Origin: Voacanga thouarsii
Taxonomy: Eukaryota > Streptophyta > Magnoliopsida > Gentianales > Apocynaceae
Direction: 5' to 3'
NCBI GenBank assembly: GCA_026120185.1
Contig: JANUWF010002061.1
Coordinates: 2,356,001 to 2,420,000, forward strand
Length of the DNA: 64,000 nt
Below are positions 49,054 to 64,000 of the stretch, in pieces; the stretch's first letter is position 1; every line of letters starts with the position of its first letter. The notes below the pieces were generated by a model, which did not search any database, was not told where the DNA came from, and was given only the letters and a program-made list of their open reading frames with translations. Position numbers and translations under genes: made by a program.

Positions 49054-49826
49054 ATTTGTGAACATGATAAAGAGAATGATAAAGCACATCGATTACTCTT
49101 GTAAGCTTTTTGATGCCATTGAACAAATATTAGATCTAATGGTCTTGTAGAGAATTAGTAGAAACATCAAGCATGCTTCTTGTGTAATGATATGCAACGT
49201 GCCGTGCCACTTAGTTTCATTTACTGGAAACTGACTGGAATAGGACAGAATGCAATACACTGCAGTTCCCATATTTTATTGTTATAGTCATTGTTTGACT
49301 TCTCTTAATATCAGATTTTCATTTTTGCACTTAATAGATTCCTCCTGCATTTATTTCAAAATTTCTGTGTTTCAGATTGCCCAACTGATTCAAAACTTTT
49401 TGCTTCGCTTGCATAACTTGAGTTTGTTTGATGTCTGAATTGCTGTGTAATAATGTAGAATTATTTGATTTTGATGTTTATGTATTTCACTGTATCATTA
49501 GAATATCAACTTCTCCTTTGTTTTATACTATCTCTAATCTGCAAATTGTCCTGTAGTAAATTGGAGATGTTTGTGTTCATTTTTGGCTAAATGGTGATTG
49601 ATAAATTTAATGAGCCTGCGGATCCCATTTTTGGTTGCATCACAATGTAGAATGTTATTGGTGCATTTCCCAAATAGCACTAGAAAAGAAATTACTGGGA
49701 GAAAAATCTAAACAGATTATAGGATAAGATCTATCTGCAGTTCTCTTTGCTGAGTTAGATTGAACAGGATCATGATTTTATTTACTTCTTGTTGCAATAC
49801 AAGCAATCGCTTAGACTTACAATAAC
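49054..49826. other. Intergenic between convergent PSRP1 and subtilase genes
   Basis: It holds both 3' flanks. The stretch 49584-49730 resembles the last 80 bases of the window (63911-64000). Confidence 0.5.
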
Positions 49827-56903
<7,077 letters not shown>

Positions 56904-57502
56904 CTTCCTAGTTAAAGATCGAGATTTCTCTACTGCTTATATTTCTATACCATCTCCTGCCGGAAGCAGGTATTTATGTTGGCCTCAAAATGTGTTTGAC
57001 AAAGTAAAACAAGATTAAAGAAACAAATCGACGTGAGAAAAAGATGATTTCTTCTATTGCACTACAAAACATACTTGTCATTGCCATGGATTCTAATGTC
57101 ACTTGCATACATAATCCTACAATCTGAAAATGACATCTATTTATAATATATTATCACTATGGTCTGCAATGGCGGCAGAGTAACCTACTTGTAAAATCTT
57201 GGACTGAGCAATAGCATTTTAATACATTGTCCGAACAAAGCAATTGGAGTTCTTAAGGTAAAAGGTCAAGCACGAACCCGATAGCATCCACAAGGCACTC
57301 CTATGTCAACTTTAGCTCTGTTGAGAGTTTCGAAGATGGCAAAGACAGGAAGTTGTCTTGTTAACATTGTCCAATACAATTGACTCTTTCGCTCCTAAGC
57401 TAACCAATCCGAAGTGACACACCAACGTACGAAAGCATTTTAATTTCAGCCAGAAGACTTATGGTTTCACATACTTCAATCTGTATTATCAGGGTTGCTA
57501 TC
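56904..57502. other. 5' flank of the subtilase gene
   Basis: About 600 bp between the subtilase ATG and the LINE poly(A) end. It includes the leader and presumably the promoter, but no clear TATA element was assigned. Confidence 0.45.
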
Positions 57503-57595
57503 TTTTTTTTTTTGATGGAAATGTAAATGTTTTATAGATGGATAGTCAGAATGTACATATGACGGTAACCCGGAGGCTACCCATTTCCCTAGTGT

Positions 57596-60500
57596 CTAAA
57601 CAAGTAGTGCCTCAAGGGCATATCCATTGTTTTCAAACTGAGTCAGAACGGAAGGATACAAAGTAAAAATGGCCCTGTATACAATCGTTTTGACCCGCGA
57701 TATCATATGGGCTGGTGAGGCAGGCAGCCCATCAAAGAGAACGCGATTCCGGGTATTCCAAATGGTGTAAACCGTTGCAGCAAGGGCCGAGCATTTAAGC
57801 TTGGTGGGCCAGGAAGAGCCTCGGCCTCCTTCGTTAACCACTTTAGCGAGCTGGGCAGAGTAGTCATAGGTCGTCGAAGCCGCACCCATCGTTTAACATC
57901 GTCCCATACCCGGCTAGTCACCGGGCATTGGAAGAACAAGTGGTGTGAGGTTTCCGCTTGTATAGAACAAAAAGGACACGACGGATCTGGTGTGACGAAA
58001 GGAAGCCTGTCTTTGGTGCGGAGTCTGCCCAATGCAACAAGCCAAAGAATGAATGCATGCTTGGGCACAAGCACCTTCCCCCAAACGGTGCGTCCCCACG
58101 GAACACGCGGAGCGGGGGTGCGAAAAAAATCATAGGCCATCCTGGTAAACGACTCGGGGTGTGCTGCCCAAGACTCCAATAGAGCAATGGCAGTCGGCAC
58201 ATTACTAGCAGCATGAAGGACGGTGTCCCGGATCTGGATAAGCCGCTTGAACAGACTGGACGAGCCCGGGCAGATGCTTGTCGTCCAGACTGAGCGGACC
58301 CCTAAGTAACGGTGGTGAATCCACTGAACCCATAGCGTGCGTTTGTCCCGATGGATGTCCCAAAGAGCGCGAGCTAAGAGTGCAGCATTCCATGCCCCCG
58401 GGTCCTTGATGCCTAGACCCCCTTCAACTTTCGGCCTACAGAGGTTCGACCAGGCCACCGGTGAGGATTTACCGTTCCACAGGAACTGACGTGCCATACG
58501 GGAAAGATCATTTAGGACTGATTGAGGGGTGGGGAAAATTGATAACCAGAAACATTCCACTCCCTGGAGGACCGACGTAATCAATTCCAAACGACCAGCG
58601 AAGGAGAGAGAATTGGCCGTCCAGCCATTGATTGTCAGCCCAATCTTATCCAACAGAGGCTTATAAAAAGAACAACGCATTCATTCCGCAGCAATGGGAA
58701 CACCCAAGTACCGGAAAGGAAAGGTTCCCAGCTGGAACCCCGAAGCTTGCAGAATATCCAGGCGTTGGGTATCATTCAGGCCGGCAGAGTAGACACTAGA
58801 TTTCACTGCATTGGCAGATAGTCCCGAAACAGCCTGGAAGTGATGGAGACATTGCATTAGAATCCGGATAGATTGACAGTCCCCTCGACCAAATAACAAC
58901 AAATCATCCGCAAACGCCAAATGAGTAAGGCCTAAGGCTTGGCAGCCCGGGTGAAAGTGAAACGAGGGAGAAGCAGAGGCCACCCTTAGGCTGCGGGATA
59001 GATATTCCAAGAAAAGAACAAAGAGGAAGGGGGAGAGGGGGTCACCCTGCCGCAAGCCTCTCTGGCCCGGAAAGAACCCATGGCTACTGCCATTGATAGA
59101 TATGGAAAACGAACATGTGGTGACACACTGTCGAATCCATGCACAGAACACTGTAGGAAAGCCAAGTTCCTCCAGTAGACCAAGCAAAAAGTCCCAATTC
59201 ACGCAGTCATATGCCTTGCGTAAGTCAACTTTGATGGCACAACGGGGAGACACACGTTTGTGAGAGTACGATTTGAATAGTTCTTGCGCCACAAAGACAT
59301 TATCCGCTAGTAGTCGGTCGCCAACGAAGGCTGCCTGGGCAGAATCCACCAAATAGTCAAGAACACGGCTAAGACGGTTGGCCAATGTTTTGGATATGAT
59401 CTTGTATAAGACATTGCAGCAGGAGATAGGGCGGTAGTCCTCAACCGAGTTGGTACATTGGCCCTTGGGGATAAGGGAAAGGATAGCATGGTTCCATTGC
59501 TTGAGAAGACGGCCTGAGGAAAAGAACTCCAAGCACGCCTGTGTGACCAGCTGGCCAACCACGGGCCACGCCTTCTTGAAAAAACATGCATTATAACCAT
59601 CAGGGCTAGGGGCCTTGAGGTCGCCTATGTCCCATAGAGCAGCACGGATTTCAGAGGGAGAGACATCCGCTGCCAAATCACGAACCTGGTGCGGCAAGAG
59701 CAAAGGGCCTGCGCGAGCCGTAGCCGGGTCCAGAGGGGAACAAGGGCTGTGAGTACCTAGGAGAGTAACATAGAAAGCCACAAATTCATCGGCAAGTTCA
59801 GTTAATCCCATAGTCCTTGAGCCATCAGTCCGAACGACGCTCGATATGAAGTTGCGTTTAGAGTTCCGTTTTGCAAGGCCATGAAAATAACTTGTAGAAC
59901 GGTCCGCTTGAGAAATGTGCTTGGCCTTGGCCAGTTGCTGGAACATGGCCAACTCTGCCTCTGCCATGCGCCAGGCAAGTTGACGAGCGCTGCGCACCGC
60001 AGCCACACAAGACGGATCCAGCGGAGAGGCCAAAAGGTTAGCCTGTGCCACCTGCAGAGCCTCCGATGCCTGACTAGCACGGTGCGATAGGCGAGAAAAA
60101 GCCGCCCGATTCAGACTCTTTAATGGACCTTTAAGGAACTTCAGCCGTTTAGACATGCAGAACTGGTGAGTGCCATCCACCTGAACATCCCAACCACGAC
60201 TGATAATGCTTATGAACTCCGAGTGCTCTGCCCAGACATTCAGGAACCGAAACGGAACCGAGACCCGAGCGCCAGTACCATTTTCCAGGCAAAAGAGGGC
60301 CGCGCCATGATCTGAAACGCAGCCAATAGGCATGAACCGAACCGCCCCAAGCAAAGGAGACTGAAACCAATCAGAGTTAGCAAGCACCCGATCCAGCTTG
60401 GACCACACCCGGTTGTTTGTCCATGTAAAGAATTCACCTGAGAATGGCAGATCCTCCAATCCAACATCGGAACAACACTGAGTAAAGTCCTGAAGTGCAT

Positions 60501-60975
60501 AATGAGTGAGGGCTGTCCCATTGAGTTTATCCGAGGGAGAGAGGTACGAGTTAAAATCACCTAATATTATCCAAGGACCGGACTGCAGAAGAGACGCAGC
60601 ACGGAGAGATTCCCAAAGGCTACGGCGCTGAACCACCGTGTATTTACCATATGCAAAGCTACAATGGATGGAGAGGTTAGTAAGCTTGCAAGTGAGCCTA
60701 CACGATAGAAGCTGAGCCGATGTTGAAACCCCATCCAGAGACACAGCACATGGGTTCCAATGCACCAAAATCCGACCACGCGGGTCATCACTAAAGTTAG
60801 AACAATGATCCCAACCTGGAAACTTAGTCCGAAGAAACCAATTAAGAGAAGAATCCGATAGTTTAGTCTCAAGGATACCCATTACATCCACACGATGCTG
60901 GTGAATAAAATTGCGCACCGTGTGTTGCTTGAGGGCTTTATTGAGCCCTCGAATATTCCAACAAGCAATCTTCAT
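57596..60975 (-). pseudogene. LINE ORF2: endonuclease, reverse transcriptase, zinc-binding tail
   Basis: ATG at 60975. Endonuclease motifs appear in order: CWNIRGLN, ILETKLSD, ILGDFNSYLS, SKLDRVLAN and SDHGA. The reverse transcriptase follows with IPKGQCTNSVEDYRPISCCN, GLRQGDPLSPFLF and the catalytic FADDLLLFG. A zf-RVT tail, CPFCSIQAETSHHLFFQCP, completes it. Two lesions are visible. TGA at 58681-58683 interrupts FRYLGVPIAAE | MRCSFYKPLLDKI in one continuous frame. A frameshift after DDVKRW near 57893 moves the last 97 codons (TVYTIWNTRNRVLFDG block) to another frame, ending at 57596. ORF2 makes the first DNA nick and copies the LINE RNA; this copy cannot make the full enzyme. Confidence 0.85.
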
Positions 60976-61113
60976 AGAGGATGGCCAGGGGCACCAGGCG
61001 CCTTCTGCCTATCCAACAATGTCTTCTTAGCCGCCTTGGGTGCACGTTGCCCAGGCTTGGGAACCTCATCCCCTGGCCGCACAGGCCGGGATATTGGAGG
61101 AAGGGAGGCCCCC

Positions 61114-62445
61114 TTAGGCGCAGGGGCCTGGGGCCGAAGGGAAAGGAGCTACCGAATGGGAGCAGCCTGAGCTGCACCAGGTGGTGACACGGGCAAAGCA
61201 TCCGAGGGAGGGGGGGGGGACTGAGGGGCCAGGGTCCAATGGGGCCGATGAAGATGCACCGGCTAGAGAGGGGGCAGGCCGGACTTGATCAGTAGCCAGA
61301 GGCCCAGACGGACAGACACCCCCAGGGGTGGGCAGAATACCCGAGGAACCAGCTGCAGATGGGATGGGAGGGAGGTTTGAACGCCCGGGGGGAAGGACCG
61401 CCTCCAGAGGGGGCTTGGGGCCATGAGCAGGTGTAGGGTCCGTCCCTCCTGCTGCTCGCTTACGTCCCCGGCGAGGACCGCGCTGGTGCTCCCTAGCCTG
61501 CGCATGCCGCTGCTGGAAAGCCCGACGATCAGCCACGGTACGCGATAGACAGTTAGCTTCAGAGTGGCCAAACCGTTTACAGGTTGCATAAAAAGAAGGT
61601 TCAACATCAAACTTGACCGGCTGCACTAGGATGTCCCCAGACGGCATCTGAATGCGAATTTCCCGAGTGAGGGGCTTCGATGTATCTACCTCCACAAGAA
61701 CACGGGCAAAGGAGAGCCGCTCCATCCGGGCAGTACAGGTATCGGACATAATCGGCTTACCCACAGCGGACACAATCTTGCTAAGGGCGAGTTTGTTCCA
61801 ACAGACCAGCGGGAGACAAGGGAGGGTGATCCAAATAGGAACTATGTTCACTTCATCCATAGAAAAATTGAACTCCGGGGGCATGAGCTTGAGCAGAAGA
61901 AATCGGCCAGAAACCGAGTAAGGGCCACCATCCAAGACCAATTGTCTATCCTCAGCTGAATGAAATTTGAAAACCAGCCATCCGGTATTGTGTGTGTACC
62001 ACTGACATTGGACACCCCAAGAAGACGCAAGCTCCTGAATGGCTTTGCTACCAGGGAAACGACCAGCAACGAACCCAAGGAGGCAGTAACTAAGCCGAGA
62101 TTCGAGGTCAAGAACATCTATGCAATCCAAGACGACCATATCCCTAGCAACCGGAATTTCCATGAGCTTGAAACCGACGTCTGCAGAAAAGGAGTCCTTC
62201 TTGAACAATCTTGCCCATGACTTCTCAGAGGGAGCTAAGTTAGACGGAGAACCCGGTTGGGCAGGAAGGGTGCAAGACTCTTGCCCAAAGCTGAACAAAG
62301 AAGATGGGCATTGCATCGGGCCATTCGGGGAGGCCAACTGGGGAAATAAATCCAGCCCAGGGTCCGCTACAGGGAAGCTGCTGATGCAAACTATGGGCTT
62401 AGCCAAGACAGCCCTCTTCGGATTATTGTTATGCTTTTTAGCCAT
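61114..62445 (-). CDS. LINE ORF1: nucleic-acid-binding protein (DUF4283, zinc knuckle)
   Basis: 443 aa from ATG at 62445 (MAKKHNNNPKRAVLAKPIVC). The frame is open further upstream, but only to a GTG. The DUF4283 region covers about residues 115-265 (LLGFVAGRFPGSKAI, IWITLPCLPLVCWNKLAL, FARVLVEVD). It is followed by a zinc-knuckle-like CKRFGHSEANC in which the usual first Cys is Tyr (YATC). The C-terminal third is Pro-, Gly- and Ser-rich. ORF1 proteins of plant L1 elements coat the element RNA. The stop is 138 bases before the ORF2 ATG. No break is seen in this frame. Confidence 0.8.
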   Translation of the reverse strand: MAKKHNNNPKRAVLAKPIVCISSFPVADPGLDLFPQLASPNGPMQCPSSLFSFGQESCTLPAQPGSPSNLAPSEKSWARLFKKDSFSADVGFKLMEIPVARDMVVLDCIDVLDLESRLSYCLLGFVAGRFPGSKAIQELASSWGVQCQWYTHNTGWLVFKFHSAEDRQLVLDGGPYSVSGRFLLLKLMPPEFNFSMDEVNIVPIWITLPCLPLVCWNKLALSKIVSAVGKPIMSDTCTARMERLSFARVLVEVDTSKPLTREIRIQMPSGDILVQPVKFDVEPSFYATCKRFGHSEANCLSRTVADRRAFQQRHAQAREHQRGPRRGRKRAAGGTDPTPAHGPKPPLEAVLPPGRSNLPPIPSAAGSSGILPTPGGVCPSGPLATDQVRPAPSLAGASSSAPLDPGPSVPPPSLGCFARVTTWCSSGCSHSVAPFPSAPGPCA

Positions 62446-63500
62446 GACAAGAGAAGCAAATGAGCCAGGCCAACTGTTTCTGGGCCCCTGAGCACAGTAT
62501 AGGCTGGCCCAGGCAGGCACCGGCTGGATCAAGCAGAAACGGCCCAACACGCACCGAAACGTTCAAGCGACCAGAAGGAGACGGGCTCGGGGGTAACTGG
62601 AGCGGGGGAAAACACCAACGCTCAGAATTCAAATTCAAACAAGGAATCCAAAATAAAACACTGTGCCCGGTAAACAGTCAGGGGCGCACGGATTGAACGA
62701 AGAACTGTACTCCGTCCCAGTCAAGAACGAATAAGAACATCAACCGAACAAACACGGGAAGCAGCAACAGGGACAGGGCCAAAATATAAAATAACTCCAG
62801 CCAGACGAACCTCTCACAAACGCAGCCCCCGTCAATGATCCAGGATCAGAACAAAAACGTAAGAATCAACACAATAAAAACCGAAATGCACGATACCAAT
62901 AACACCTAAGGCCAAGAAGAAAGAACCAGCGACTGGAAACTCAACTGGAAACCCCGGCCAAAGCCCAACAGCCTCCAACTCCCCCAAACACCAAAGACAA
63001 GAGAAGGGAAGAGAGCACCAAGGTCCCACGCGAAGCGAAAACCAGAAAACCAGAGCACCTCGCTGCAGCGGACGCTGGCTAACCCACGCACACAGCGCAA
63101 ACGAGAGACAAACAGAGACCGCTGGCAGGATAAAGGAAACAAGGAGGAAACAAGGAGGTGCAAGAGCTGCGCCAGTGCCAGCCGGCACCACCACAATACG
63201 CACAGAGCACAGTCGGCCAATGCACTACCAGAAGAAGACGAAGAACAGTGCACACGCAGAACGAACACCAAAACACACCACCAACACAACTAACCAGTGC
63301 AAATGCAAGTCGCAGAGGTTAGAGCCGATCAGAAGAGAGCGCAACAGCAACGAGCAGCGACGGACATCAACGCACGGAGAAGAGGCAGCACCGAGACACA
63401 GGCATCGGTTGAGAGCATCTCTCTCTAACTTTGTCTCTCTAGCACTTGACCATTCATCACCAATCAGTACGAGAAAATGAAAAAGTAGCATTAATGGCAG

Positions 63501-64000
63501 TGGGACTCCAACTGGACTGCACACTTGTGTGGCTGCCGGAGAAAGGAAGAAGATTTTTTTTTTTTTTCCCAAAGCCGGACGTCTGTGTTGGTTTTGCATA
63601 ACGTTGCGCTTCCGCTAGACTACATTTTTGGTCCCCACGATTAAAGAATCCACTCGAGAACCTTACAGCACAAAAATGTTACTTGGAGATTTTATTTTCC
63701 TGCAATTATTGGAATTATTAAGCACGCAATAAAGAATAAATTATTTCCAAATAAGCTTTCCCCTGCTCCTGACTCGTGGTTTGGTTTCCAATTATTGTTT
63801 TCACAGCCTAAATGCTTAATATCACTAATAATATTAAGACTTCCTCACACGAATTAAACTTTTCAACCTCGTGATCTCTTTCTTCTTTTCTTTAATGAGA
63901 TGTTAGTAAAAAATTATACTGCTAAATGGCGATTGATGAATATAGTGAGCCTGCTGATACCAATTACGAGAAGAAGAATCTCCATGGATTATAGGACAAT
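63501..64000. other. Flank of LINE and 3' flank of a probable tandem subtilase copy
   Basis: From about 63911 the sequence resembles 49584-49730, downstream of the subtilase stop codon: GCTAAATGGCGATTGATGAA versus GCTAAATGGTGATTGATAAA, GTGAGCCTGC versus ATGAGCCTGC, and GATTATAGGA. A block of roughly 90 bp is missing between. Confidence 0.55.

Larger units (their letters stand above)
57503..63500 (-). mobile_element. L1-type LINE, nearly full length
   Basis: A minus-strand element with a roughly 1-kb GC-rich 5' UTR (62446 to about 63500), ORF1, ORF2, a short 3' UTR ending CATTTACATTTCCATC, and an 11-base poly(A) (57513-57503). It is much richer in GC than flanking DNA. The 5' end was set from composition; a target-site duplication was searched for by eye beside both ends and not found. 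Confidence 0.85.

Noticed and set aside
57914..60890. Many 60-106-codon frames on both strands within the LINE
   Set aside because: Shadows of ORF2 in other frames.
62446..62550. Longer LINE ORF1 start
   Set aside because: The extension also begins with GTG; the first ATG in frame is 62445.
62832..63599. Three overlapping minus-strand frames of 101-127 codons
   Set aside because: They lie in the GC-rich LINE 5' UTR, where few stops occur by composition. They have no domain and overlap each other in different frames.

Overview
The window looks like nuclear DNA of a flowering plant, most likely a eudicot. Genes carry GT-AG introns and encode plant-only families: a clock pseudo-response regulator, a subtilase, a plastid ribosome-hibernation factor, an NDR1/HIN1-like protein and an RWP-RK factor. 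They are separated by AT-rich DNA full of transposon debris. The species cannot be named from sequence alone.

Layout. 1-7300: AT-rich transposon debris with a Stowaway-like MITE, two sets of tandem duplications, a broken piece of a cohesin SMC1 gene upstream of a Helitron-like 3' end (5042-5071), and a DNA-transposon remnant with a frameshifted plant mobile domain. 7318-7878: intronless RING-H2 gene. 10142-10333: SINE with a perfect 13-bp target-site duplication. 10968-11870: Nudix-like gene. 13339-13920: 5'-truncated RTE LINE with a 9-bp duplication. 16694-17332 (-): NDR1/HIN1-like gene.

18551-23962: a Ty1-copia element on the minus strand with two 366-bp LTRs. Its protease/integrase part has been replaced by about 1.8 kb carrying an intron-containing RKD (RWP-RK) gene in the opposite orientation. 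One in-frame TAG interrupts a conserved C-terminal motif of that gene. 24117-25511 is a nested MITE cluster. 29463-35670 (-) is a complete eight-exon PRR5-type clock gene (701 aa) with four perfect evening elements and a G-box upstream. 41131-45818 is a second member of the same copia family whose 5' half (LTR-gag-integrase) is inverted relative to its 3' half (RT-RNase H-LTR). Its LTRs differ at only 2 of 352 positions.

46344-49053: complete five-exon PSRP1/HPF plastid hibernation factor (307 aa), lying 0.5 kb downstream of an outward-facing LTR. 49827-56903 (-): complete nine-exon subtilase (772 aa), whose 4-kb third intron contains MITEs and a long inverted repeat. 57503 to about 63500 (-): nearly full-length, GC-rich L1-type LINE with one stop and one frameshift in ORF2. 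The last 80 bases resemble the 3' flank of the subtilase gene, so a tandem subtilase copy probably begins just outside the window.

The host genes do not form a pathway. The most unusual structure is the RKD gene carried between the LTRs of the first copia element. Gene models were assembled by hand from splice consensus and unbroken codon phase and were not checked against transcripts.
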